A stretch of DNA of 64,000 nt from Flammula alnicola (lineage: Eukaryota; Basidiomycota; Agaricomycetes; Agaricales; Strophariaceae). Below, in pieces: positions 48,916 through 60,116 of this stretch (position 1 is the stretch's first letter; the number at the start of each line of letters is the position of its first letter). Made by a program: the position numbers and the translations under genes. The notes beneath the pieces are model-generated. The model searched no databases. It was not told the DNA's origin and saw nothing but the letters and a program-made list of their open reading frames with translations. The stretch is from the NCBI GenBank assembly GCA_015499995.1, contig JADNRV010000004.1, positions 992,001-1,056,000 on the forward strand, read 5' to 3'.

Positions 48916-49433
48916 GCTTTCTGAAGTGAGAGTTATTTTCGGCACGTGTGAAAGTCTATATGGCTTGAATTAGATCTGGAAAGGGAGCCCAACTGAAAAG
49001 GTGGAGGAGAGATTTGAGGGTTGGAGTTGGTATTCGAACGAGACCGTGAAAAAAAACCTGGCCACGTGAGAGTGTCCAGGGTTTGTGTCTCGAATATTTA
49101 TTCTTTACATAAATACATACTTCAACGCATATTTTCTGGTCAAAACCGTTATGTCTTCTGTACAATGCAAATGGTATGTCTTGGATGTTCTGTACACGCG
49201 TGTGTTCTACGACAACCGATATTTACCACTCTCGCATTTTTGGGGGCACTCAGCCAAGCTAATCGGCCAACTGCACACATGCCAATATCCCATCGATCAG
49301 GCCATTATCTCCAATGGAATGATGCAAACGAAGTGAGTTTTACTGTAGCGAGAACTAGTAGCTACACCTAGGGCTTCGATAGAAACCTGCAATACATTTT
49401 GGAGGGCCGTGAAATAGTCACGTAACCTCGCAA
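48916..49433. other. Intergenic region
   Basis: Upstream of the F-box gene and downstream of GatA (both on the minus strand). Short open frames on the plus strand have no support. No repeat recognised. Confidence 0.45.
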
Positions 49434-51407
49434 TTAGGTTTTTTGTAAATCTTCCAAGGCTTTTCCAACTGACAAGATCATGTCGTCCGAGCCCCACTGG
49501 CCGACTACGCTGATTCCGATAGGCCAGCAGTTATCATTGTCGTTAGACCCACTTGCGCCTTCCACAGGTCTGGTTATAGGAACAGAGAGAGCCGGCAACC
49601 CAGCCAGTGAAGCAGGAACATTCAAGACGTCTTGAACATACGAGCTCAGGTCAGATCTGCTCTCTGTTAGCAGGGGTGCTGTGCGTATTGCGGAAGGGTG
49701 GATGAGGACGTCAACGCGTGCGGATCCGTCTTCGGATTGGCTTGGAGAGTCCGAGAAGTAGTTTGGGATACGGAATACACAGTTGAAATCGTCTTTTATG
49801 AGTTGCCGGACTCTCTGCGCCTGCAGGAAGTAATTGTCAAAAGCGCTAAAAGTAAAGAGGCGTTGATTGTCAGATTTCATGAGCAGAAAAGCAGTTTAAT
49901 TCCACGAACTCTGCAGATAGTGCGTATGTGCCGAGTAGAATACGCTTCTGGACTTCCTGACCGAAACCGACAGCACGACTTTGTGCATACACATGCGATG
50001 TTTTCGTCTTATCAGTGACTGGGCCAGGCCTAACATACGAACCTAAAAAAGAATGCATTATTGGTATGGTGTTGTAGGAGTAGTGGCCAGAACATACCAT
50101 ACTGGACTCCATCATATCGAGCTAAGTTGCTGCTAGCTTCTGCGCTCGCCAGGACATAATACGAGCTGAGAGCATATGATGTAGATGGAAGTGAGACGGG
50201 CACAATTACAGCGCCATGAGATTTTAGTTGGAGAACGAGACTGCGGACATGTTCCGTAATATCAGACGAAATTTCTGCTGGGAAGTATTCCTAAGACACG
50301 ACGTCAATAACAAACAGATTTGTAAAACGATATGTCATACATACCTGAGGTATCCCTACTCTTAAGCCATGCAGTACTGATGCCGCCGAAGAGGTATTTG
50401 CAGATGCATGTTGGGAAGCTAGATTTCGAATTTCCGTAGGGGCCGCTGTCGGGTCCAAGTCGTCATATATCGCGATGCGGTCTAGATTCAATATAAGCGC
50501 GAAGCTACAAACATGAGGATCGCCGTTATTTCGTACCAAAAACACGCTTTGCAGTATTTACACGAGATGCCAAAATACCCACACAATCAAGACTGTCGGC
50601 ATACGATACGACACCCCACCTACAAAGAGATCAATCAAGGAAGGTAAATGCAGCAATAGCTGCTTACCTACTAATAAGTCCGTACGAGGGCTTCAGTCCC
50701 ACAACTCCACAATAAGAAGCAGGAAGACGGACTGATCCTCCTGTATCTGTTCCAAGAGCACTAACATATCCCAATTAAATAATCACAGCTTCGTGTCGGG
50801 TGTGAGGGAACTTACGCGTCGCACATACCAGCAGCAACGGCTGCGGCACTTCCTCCTGAACTTCCACCAGCGGATCTTTCCTCTGCTGATTTATGGGGGT
50901 GAGATAAATTGAAAGGATTTCTGACTGGCCCATGAATTGAATGGACGTTAAGAGACCTTATCTCTCGTTAGTTGCGAGATCGCAGAGGTATAAAGAATTG
51001 CTTACCCCATTCCAAACTCGTCGCAATTAGTTTTCCCAATGATGTCTGCACCTGATTCTTGTAAAAGTTTGACCACAGTCGCGTCGAAGGGTGATACAAA
51101 GTCTGAAAGATAGTGTTAAGCCCGGATGCATGAGGAAGGTGAACTAAAACCAACCTCGGAGCATGGCAGAAGAACACGTTGTCGGAAAGCATTTCGTTGC
51201 AATATTGTCCTTAATGGCTACCGTCAGACCAGACAATGGAAAGTCCTGAGTTGACAACGACGGCTGTTGGGAGACATTGACAAGTGCGTTGACGCTGGGA
51301 TTTTTCTCTGCAATAATCCGGCGGTGTCCACAATGCGTAGAATACCATTGAAGGTGAGAACGAATGTGAAGAAATTTAATCCATTTCCTCGCTACATTTA
51401 CTCTCAT
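49434..51407 (-). CDS. HER2: Mitochondrial glutamyl-tRNA(Gln) amidotransferase subunit A (GatA/HER2)
   Basis: Amidase subunit of the mitochondrial GatCAB/GatFAB complex, which converts Glu-tRNA(Gln) to Gln-tRNA(Gln). The start [20 protein letters not shown] is Arg-rich with few acidic residues, as for mitochondrial import; the codon six positions upstream is TTG. Signature blocks: [16 protein letters not shown] with the catalytic Lys, [12 protein letters not shown], the amidase [16 protein letters not shown] with the cis-Ser, and [18 protein letters not shown] with the nucleophile Ser. The C-terminus [17 protein letters not shown] is typical. At least eight introns. Shares a 191-bp intergenic region with MAK11. 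Confidence 0.9.
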
Positions 51408-51598
51408 CTCCTTCCGAGAGCTCAATGAACTGAGAAAGAAAGTTTGAGGGGCGTTGTGTGTTCTCGGAATTCTACTCCGCGTCGGAAGCAGGGTTGTTTG
51501 GCATCTTCGTGTAGATCTAACTTGCCAGATTTTTTGTCAATGTAAAGTCTTGAAATAGAAAAGTCCGTCCTTCAGCTTCTTCCCCTCCCCCCTTCAAT
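51408..51598. promoter_or_regulatory. 191-bp intergenic region between two divergent genes, GatA and MAK11
   Basis: Both ATGs face away, so both promoters lie in less than 200 bp. There is no TATA box close to either start; the sequence before the MAK11 ATG is pyrimidine-rich (CTTCTTCCCCTCCCCCCTTC), common before ribosome-biogenesis starts in fungi. Confidence 0.5.
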
Positions 51599-53240
51599 AT
51601 GGCTAAGCATACCCAAACGCAGACTGTCAAATCGAAAGATCGACTTGCCAAGAAGGCAAGAATAGAGGTGTCTTCCAAGGAAGACAATCATTTCAAGAAA
51701 GCTAGTTCCCCGCGTCCACGATCACAGAAAACGCGGCAAGAGGCTGAACCGCTTACAACCTCGGCCAAAGGAAAGGAAAAAGAATCCAATCCACCCCCTA
51801 AAACAAAGTCAAAGGGCAAAGGAAAAGTGCGAGAAGAAGAACGACAATTACCCACTTCGTTCAAGGTCATCGCCGGTTCTTACGAAAAACTTCTTTACGG
51901 GCTGGATGGAACGATTACTGTCGAAGACTCACAACTACAGTTCCACCTGAAACCCACATTCATATTCCCTGCACATGTATCATGTATCAAAGCTGTCGCA
52001 GCGTCACCGCAAGGCGGCAAATGGCTTGCGACTGGAAGTGCGGACGAAATAATCAAGGTATGGGATCTCAGACGACGGAAAGAAATTGGTGGATTGATGC
52101 ACCACGAAGGTGAGTTCCTATCCATTCCATTTTGCAACTCTTTAACTGACGAAATATCCAGGATCGATAACCCACTTAATATTCCCTTCGCGTTCACATT
52201 TATTGTCCGCATCCGAAGACGGCACACTTTGTTTATTCCGCGCCCGGGACTGGGCAGTCCTACGCTCATTAAAAGGTCACAAGGGTCGCGTCAATGCTGT
52301 CGCAGTGCACCCCTCCGGCAAGGTTGCGCTCAGCGTTGGAAAAGATAGAGCATTGAGAATGTGGGATCTCATGCGAGGTAAAGGTGTTGCCAGCACCAAA
52401 CTCGGCAAAGGTATATTTCATGTTTCTTGGTTTTCTTGTTCAATCCTTTCTGACATTTGACTAGAGGGAGAAATCGTTCGTTGGTCAACAGATGGATCCA
52501 AATTTGTCGTGCAATCAGGTGCTACGATGGATATTTACGCAACAGTACGTCGGACTGTTCCTGGTCTTAATAGCAACTAACTCAAATTTTAGAACATGGA
52601 CCTCTTATACACAATTACGCATCCTTCTCGAATACATGATGTCAAATTTTGTAGTCGAGTGGGAGGCGAAGGCGAGTTTCTATTGGTTGGAGCAGAAGAC
52701 CACAAGTTATCGGTTTACGACATTCCTACGGAGACAGGCAACCCAAAGATTATAGCAGAAATGATTGGGCACACCAACCGGTTCGTCTATTCCGGTGTGA
52801 AGTTCCTAATCTTACTGACCAATGTACAGTGTCAAGGCGGTGCAGACTTTAGAAATTGCTCTTCCAGAATCTTCAGGAAGGACTTCGACGACCATCGCAA
52901 GCACGGTATCGTCTGACGGATTTATCAACATCTATGATATCGCTTTTATACCTGAATGTCGGAGGATCCGTCAACAGAACCGAAGAAAATCGAACCATTG
53001 GCGACTTACGATTCGAAAGGAACTCGCTTGACATGCATTACACTAGCTGATGGCAACATTGAAAGCGTGGCTGCGCCTAAAGATGGCAGACGGAAACGAG
53101 ATGATGACAACGAAAGCGCAGAAGAGGAGGAGCAGAGCGACGAAGAGAATGTTGTATTCGGAGCAGGCTGGGAAGACGAGGATAACGAGGAGGAGGGTGA
53201 GGAAGAGGAAGAGGTCGAAGGCGAGGGAGATAGTGATTAG
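51599..53240 (+). CDS. MAK11: WD40 ribosome-biogenesis protein MAK11 (PAK1IP1 family)
   Basis: Nucleolar 60S assembly factor that acts with Rlp24. The basic N-tail MAKHTQTQTVKSKDRLAKKA is followed by WD repeats: SFKVIAGSYEKLLYGLDG, SCIKAVAASPQGGKWLATGS, KVWDLRRRKEIGGLMHHEGS, LLSASEDGTLCLFRARDW, LKGHKGRVNAVAVHPSG and KDRALRMWDLMRGKGV, later TITHPSRIHDVKF. The C-terminus is a long acidic tail (EEEEQSDEENVVFGAG) with a run of Glu. Five introns. Frame shifts by one base near 52,957, between FINIYDIAFIPE and MSEDPSTEP; one more base repairs it. ATG at 51599 is the first in frame. Confidence 0.87.
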
Positions 53241-53406
53241 ATGATCATTATTTAATCCAGCAGGGCTTAGAGCTAAGATACGATGAGGCAAGCCGAATTT
53301 GGGTCCGCCTCGTTGCCGGGATTTTGTGGCCTGGTACGTTCACAAGAATAACATGCATTGAACAGAATGCAGGTCTGACAGAGTAATGGGGTAAATAATA
53401 TATATA

Positions 53407-56382
53407 TTACATGAAATCTATAGCTCGTTTCCGTCCTTTAGGGGCAGTGTCGGTACCAGATGGTGCGATTGCAATCTTCTGGATGGCGGGTACGACAGGA
53501 GGAGCTTTTGGAAGAGGAGGATTGGCAGCCCACATCCCTTGGTCGTCACCATCGTCACCCTTCTTCTGCTTCTCCCGTTTCTTTTCTTGGGCCGATCCTT
53601 AGGTTGTTGCTTCGGCTCACCGCTCTCAGCACCGTCTTCGTCCATCTCAAAGGACACCAAGACACTCTTGTCTTTTTTCTTCTTGTCCTTCTTGTCCTTC
53701 TTCACTTTTGATTTCTCCTCATCTTTTGACTTCTTCGACTTGCCTTCGCGAGGAATAAATGTGGGCTTGAATGTGCTCGGATCGATAGGAGTGTCGTCGA
53801 GGACGGCCATGGCTGGTGTGAATCCAGTGACCGGCTCCTTCGTGACAGGCGCCCAAGCTGCCTCGTCCTTATTGTCCAAGGCTGTGTCTTCATTGTCCGA
53901 GTCTTCGTCATCGCTAGCAAATATTGCCTTGAATATATCCATGGAAGGACGTTCGTACGTCAGCGTATCCTGACCCTGCGTCTCATCTTCACCGAGACCA
54001 ATATTCGTCAGATCACGAGGACCATCTGCCCTTTGAACTGGTGTTGTGTCGTCTTTGCTGCTCGATGGCACTGGCGTATCTTGTTCTGGTCCTGGATGAG
54101 TGAAAGATGGTGTTTTGCTTGGACCTGCCGTCGGCTCACTTGATATTTCAGGCTCTGGGTTTGGATCCTTGACTCCAAATCGCTTGCAAAGTAATTTTGC
54201 AGGATGCCAAGGTTTCTTTTCTCGAGTAAGAGGACCATACATGCTCATTTTGGCTGCATGTGCTTTCGGGCTGATTTTGTCTTCTGCTTCTTTGAGTTTC
54301 TGTGCCTCCTTCGCAGCGATCTCTTCGTTGGTAGGTGTGTGGAGACCTTCGTGTACTTTAGGCCCGAAGTCAATGACGGCCGCGCTCGTGAATCGGCCAG
54401 CCATAGCACCAGATATAGGCTTGAAGAGCGACGCGGCTTTGGCATAGTCCTCCAGCTCCTTGTTAAATTCGTCTGTATTTTGGTTCGATAAACGTTTGAG
54501 TTGAGGAGCTGATCCATCTTGGTTTGCCTGCGACTGTAGATATGCAGTATAACGCGCTTGTTTCGCAAGGTCTGAGGTGAAAGGTTGGAATCCTCGTAAA
54601 GCAGCCTGGGCAACATGGGGTTCAAGCTTAGCCAATGAAACCGGTGGTGGTGCAGGCACGGCGCCATTTTCCCCAGGACCTGAGCCCTTTAATCCAGAAG
54701 CGATTCCCTTGATCCGCTCTCTATCCTTTTGGGACATATAATCGAAAATGGATCGCGGTGCCGCCTGGAGCGGTGTCTCGCCTAATATCGCTCCTCGCTG
54801 GAAGACAGTCAGAGTTATTCCTACCATCAAGATGCCTACTCACCTGGTCCGCAGATATTTTTGACCTTTTCCACTGCGCCTGAGGCTCTGCCTCAGGCGC
54901 AGGAGTCGGAACTTGAAGGTTTTCTTTATTTTTATCCCATACTCGTCTTGGATCCGGTGTCCAGCCAGAAGGAATCTCAGGCAATGGAAACCTGAAAGGC
55001 AAGTCAGAGGGTTTGACGGACTATCGAAATCTAGGTTATTGATGCTTACCATCGATCCTCTGCAACTGGAACGTCGGACAACACAAAGCCGGCGAGAACA
55101 AGCCGCCCATCTCTAAAATTCTGCACTGAAGACGACCTCTTGTTGATGTGAATAAAAGAATTGGGTGGACAAAAATAATAATGCATACAGGTGCTGAAGG
55201 CTTTCGCTTGTCTGCCCTGCCTCCAATAACAACAGTGTCATCCTCATCCCCATTAATATGATCGTACGCCACGCGGCTACGGGAATGTTGTTGAGTGTGG
55301 TCGTAAACATCCAAGTCGTCTTCGTCAGCGTCATTCAAAGCTCCAAGACCGAATCCACCTAGAAGGCAGTCAGGACTATAGTCCTTGAAAATGGGAATGA
55401 TAGGACGCATACCTGCTAGCCTAGGATCCTTATTACCCCCCGCGACATTGGTACCCAAACTTTCATTGAGACCAAGACCTGGGACATATCCTAAACCATG
55501 AGAATTATCCTTCCTCTTCACCGCCAAAACCGGGGTGTCACGAGGGGCGTATGTATGCTTGCTTGCCTCTTGATCGTCGTCGGGGATATCGAGGGCACTT
55601 CCGGAGTATTTGGCTCCAGTTGTTGCCTCATACGCTTGGGCATCTTGAAGCTTGCGTTGCTTGAGGGACATTCGCGGGCCAATCCCTTGACCTAGTCGCC
55701 AACCCATCGTTTTCAGTATTCGAGCCCCGACAGAGTCTTTTGGCGCAGGAAGTAGGGAGGCTTCGAGTGTACGGGTGATTGGACTAATTATCGCTTTAAG
55801 TAGTTAATGATTAGGAAAGAAGTTAGACTCACTCCTTCTCTGAGTCATCTGCATCTACCTTTCCGTGCCGTTCTGCTTGTGTTCGGTCCAAGAAATCCAT
55901 CTCCTCAGTGGTGTCCACGAGATTCCTACTATCTTTGAGATCTTGCAAGTCTTCTTCGTCCATGAAGTCCTCAGGACGGAATGCAGGTTTCTTGGCTCTA
56001 TCATTCCGAGATGACGTGAACGTCGCAGGTATCCATCCTTGTCTACCTTCAGTTTCAATCTTGACAAAAGGAAGTCATGTCCATACCTTCTTTCGAGCCA
56101 ACGGTATTGAAGTATCCAGCGGAGAAACCGCCAGTAAACGCGCCATGCAGTCGCCTTCGACCCTTCTCGTCGCGCACTTCTTGCTTCCATAGCGGAACAA
56201 ACTCCCCTGTATCTTTCGATTTCTCAAGAGGCGGTAGAGGCGTTCCAATCTAAATTTTCTCTGCGTAAGTCCCGTACAGATGGAGAAAGCTGCAAACTCA
56301 CCAGGCAGAAATTCTCATTGGCTTTGCGGCTGGAGGTATCAACCCCCAATTCGCCAAGCTTGCGTTTCAGTCGGGTTGTCAT
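53407..56382 (-). CDS. GPATCH1: G-patch protein, GPATCH1/TGH family (splicing-related)
   Basis: Nuclear RNA-binding protein of the TOUGH/GPATCH1 family, linked to the spliceosome and small-RNA processing in plants and animals. The start [20 protein letters not shown] is the DUF1604 N-terminus, continuing [20 protein letters not shown] and [18 protein letters not shown]. The G-patch is [20 protein letters not shown]. Later the SWAP-like block [20 protein letters not shown], then [19 protein letters not shown] and a Lys/Asp-rich tail. One frame break near 53,600 (QQPKDR...AQEKKRE) needs one base; the repaired frame ends GRKRAIDFM at 53407. About eight introns. Confidence 0.85.
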
Positions 56383-57664
56383 TTTGGAGATGAGTAGAAA
56401 GGGCGATTCTGTCAATTCACAGTATGGTTCGGCCCAGCCCTATAGTTTGGGAGTTGGATGACAATAGCCCGGAGGAAGCAAAGTCGAAGTGATCATATGT
56501 AATTATCGAGATTCGAAAGGTGTAGCAAATGAATTTGCACAAATCACGTTAGCTTATGTAACTAGAGAAGGGCCGACTCCCGTCGGCAGAACCCTTGCTT
56601 GAGAAAAAATGTAAATGCAGTTGAAAATTTATTGAACAGTAACTATCAACATCTGAGATATGGCCACTTGGATGTTCGGGTCTATGAGATCATCCTAGGA
56701 CATGTCCCACTACATATGTACATTTTACCGAACTTGAACCCTCGTCAAATACCTGAAAAGAAACTCTAACAATTCCTGTACAAGCTTATTCTTTTCATTG
56801 AGGTGAGAAGATGTTCCACGTTTGCGCCTTTGCCTCGTCCGGGTTGGTGGCCAATGCTATTAAGGCCTCGTCGTCATTGTCAGCAGAGTCCGTTATCAAT
56901 CTGTCTTCGCGTCCCAAACATTTCCAAACGACTTGTCGGACTTGATGACGAGCTGTTTAAGGAGGGACACGAATAAAAGATCGGGAACGTTGAATGAAAA
57001 GACAAAGGAATGGTATCATATATGAGTAATCAAACGAGGGACAGCGTCTTATAACACAGAAAACATTGGACAATGTGGGCACGCTGACTCGGAGGATAGA
57101 GTCTAACTGATAAGGCGAACGTGACCGATGATGCCATCTCGGCAACTGCCGGGATGCCAGGAACTGGCTTCATTTTGGGGGAGCGAGAACCCTTGCAAGC
57201 AAGGGGATTTAGCTTGGCGCGCCTACAGCGCTCGACTTAGACCGGTGACCGTTCGTTCGAGGTCCTCCCCTTCGTTCAACTCATTCTCCGGCTGGTCACC
57301 AGTCTATGCTCGACTATCAATATGTACTTAGTCCCTTCACAGACTCCTTGGTGATGATCAATCGATCACTATATGGAGACTATCAGTACGGTTTACACTG
57401 TACAGAAGGAAGGCGAAGTTTACGGAAAGATTATTATCCACCACCAAAGATAAAACACTGAAACAGCACTACAGCAGCCCTGTCACATGCTGGCATTGTT
57501 TAGGATCCAGTAGGCGAAAGGGACACACATCCTACTTTGACCTCTGAGGCGCTTCTCTGCCTTCTGAAGTACAGGAGCTTCGGTCCTGAGGAATCTATGA
57601 ACACTTTCGCCCTTTTTGCATGGTCTGTAAGATAAGACTACCTGACTCTACAACTCTGTTACTG
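56383..57664. other. Intergenic region
   Basis: A 1.3-kb spacer between two minus-strand genes. AT-rich start with 3' UTR character for the APH-like gene's neighbourhood, mixed composition later. A tRNA-like piece near 57184-57260 is discussed among rejected items. No gene supported. Confidence 0.4.
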
Positions 57665-58708
57665 CTACAGGTCGGCGAAGTCATGGCCTATCCTTTTCAT
57701 CCACTCTTCAACCTCAAATGCAGGTTCTGTCATATATCTGATACATTTCTGCCAGCTCTCCGGATCCTTATCCTTCTGCACGGCGTATCTCATCCCAAGA
57801 TACTCAAACCACGGTGGATAAAACCCTGAAAACCCCCAGTCAACGACCCACAGCACACGGTGATTGTCCAGCAGCAAGTTGCGCATGTTCAGGTCGTTGT
57901 GCGTAAAAATCAAGGAGGCAAACGCGGAAGCATCGAGGGGCTTGCAATTTGGAGAAGGTGCCCAACCTCGAGAGGCACGGTCTTCAGCAGCGCTATGTTC
58001 TTTTCGGAAATAAGTCTCGAGTGCGGAGATCGTTGAGAATGGACCTTTCGCATCGTAGCCGAATTGAAGGCCATTGCAAGGCAAGGGCGTCGGACCCAGC
58101 GGACCGGGTGTGTTGTTGGACGAAGAGTGCTGGACGCGTCGAAGCTGGCGGAGGTAAAGGCGCATGGTCAAAACGACTTTGAGCTTCCCCAAGACAGACA
58201 GTGAGGGCCAGGCCACCCGGAGCTGTTGGCTGTTAGGCACAAAGTCCATGACAATCAGGCCGTTTCCTTCTGGGTGATGATGACGTATGGCGCGTCTCAT
58301 GCGCGGGACGGCAATTTGTGTTTGCTTGCGGACGAGCTCCATGGCGAGCGCTTCAGATGTGGTAGAGTCCCAGTCGCGGCCCAATTTCACGACTGTGTCT
58401 TCTGAGATTTGGACAAGCTTGTCATCTGAGCCCTCAAGATATGGCGCAGATTCAACAGCGCGGATTATCTCCTCGTCTGTCCAGGTATCGGATTCTGGGA
58501 ACTGCCCTCAATGCATTAGTATTGGCATACAAGGGCTGAGCCTGAGTGGTAACGTACTCGAATAGGTGCTCGACGAAGCAAGTCATACACCCAAAATGGG
58601 CCATCCAAGACAGTCAGGGCGGCGGCCACCAGATAAAAAGCGAAACGTTCAAGCCTGTGTGAATGCTACTCAGAACGTTACTCTGACAGGATGAGGGCAA
58701 GCTTACAT
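57665..58708 (-). CDS. APH-fold (aminoglycoside phosphotransferase/choline kinase-like) protein
   Basis: Kinase-like fold protein. It starts MLERFAFYLVAAALTVLDGP, a hydrophobic N-terminus that may anchor it to a membrane, then TWTDEEIIRAVESAPYLE, VKLGRDWDSTTSEALAMELV with the expected ATP-binding Lys, the loop LIFTHNDLNMRNLLLDN (catalytic Asp and Asn) and VVDWGFSGFYPPWFEYLG with the Mg-binding Asp. It ends VEEWMKRIGHDFADL. The frame from 58390 to 57665 is unbroken. The start codon seems to be split by an intron (AT at 58708-58707, then G CTT GAA). Agaricomycete APH proteins are numerous and their substrates are unknown; antibiotic resistance must not be assumed. Confidence 0.82.
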
Positions 58709-60116
58709 GTGTGGGCCCTTGAATAACTAAACCTAAGATCTAAGAGTTGAAACGTTGGCGGTTCGACGTCAGAATCGGGGGAGCTCAGTTCTTGGTGGCT
58801 TCCTCATGATCTATGGACTGCAATCTACTGTAAAAGAGATGACCTTTACTTGGAATCTGTCTATCCAAGCTCTGGCATGCACTGCAGGACAGCTCCAAAT
58901 GATACAGTTTTGCATAAAAATGCAAATCAGTCCATCATTTCCGTCGCGCTTGTTTGCGCGTCTTTGCGTCTGCACGAAACAGGCTGAGGAAGTGGTATAT
59001 GAGGGTATATGGAGTTCCTTCCCAAGGGCACAAAGAATAAATCGGCCTAAACTCATACAGGATGCCCTTTCCAACAGTCTCGCGAAATGATGAACTGAAC
59101 GTTTTTATGCAAGACCCTGCAGGAGTGCCCAATAGTGTATGTACAGTTACCACGACTCAGTTCGAAAAGGCAAGCCGAGCCAAGGCCGAGCCGCAAACTA
59201 AGCGATTTTAGCCAAGCCGTTGCCTAACACCTCAAACCATGAACCATTTACATACGGTATGTAATGGGATTTGAGCCACAAACGTTGGGCTCATATGTTC
59301 TAAGGTAATAATATGCATGTCAAAGACTGCCAAAGCCTCCAAACCAGCTCTAGCATTGCTCTAGCATCCCAGCAAATGCACTCGGCACAAGCCGGAGTCT
59401 TAGCCGAGCCATGCCGAGCCGTAGCCTGGAGCTGGCTTTCATCCAGCCTTCCTGTGACCTGCATCTTCACAAGGAAAGATAAGGCGCAACTAACGTCGTA
59501 TTTATTCGTCAATCGACCTCGAAAATTGCGACATTGGCGTTCTGCTTTCCTATTCTATATCGATTTTCTAGCTCGGCATAAGATACACAACGTTAACCCT
59601 CGGAGAGTGGACAGCTTTGACTGCGGCCTTCCAACGAGGGAACCCCTAGCGTACTTGGCAGATCTCGCTCCTGTCTGCAACGGCTAGCTTTTGTTGGTGC
59701 CCCACAGCACCAGACTTGCTATCAAGTTGAGGCGATGACGCCTCAGTTTTGCTCCTTTATCAAACACATGATACTTAAGGATACTTATCGCGCAGCTCAC
59801 CCAGACCCTGACATCTGGAGATGGAGACGAGAAGATGTTGTCCAATTGGGTGCAACAGGGTTCAACACACCGTGAATGGAATAGAATCTATGACAGGCAC
59901 ATCACCGATACGCATATGCAGATGGATGGATTCCATGTGAAGGCTTTCTATTTATATCTCCTGTCGTACCAAATCAGGTCGGTTGTCCGACTTTATCTCA
60001 CCGAACCACATTATCCCCCCTGGTATAGGTTCCATGGATAAGTACATAGGTGGGGTGCTTCTTGCATTCTCCCATCCGCCTTGTTCGGTCAACCTTTCCC
60101 TCGACCATATTTCATC
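58709..60116. other. Intergenic region between divergent genes, with a repeated motif
   Basis: A 1.4-kb space that must hold the promoters of the APH gene (minus) and the permease (plus). A 20-bp motif (AGCCGAGCC NN GCCGAGCCG) occurs twice in the same orientation at 59172-59193 and 59401-59421. No coding region supported. Confidence 0.45.
59172..59421. repeat. Pair of direct GCCGAGCC repeats
   Basis: Two nearly identical 20-bp units (GCCGAGCC repeated twice each), 229 bp apart. They may be ends of an old insertion or simple low-complexity sequence; I see no target duplication. Confidence 0.45.

Noticed and set aside
57184..57260. tRNA-like piece with complementary ends (AAGGGGA and TCCCCTT)
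   Set aside because: The inner part gives no proper T-arm or anticodon stem, and the B box does not fit. Pairing of the ends alone is not enough.
59172..59421. GCCGAGCC pair as ends of a transposon
   Set aside because: The repeats have the same direction and no target duplication was seen; kept only as a direct repeat.
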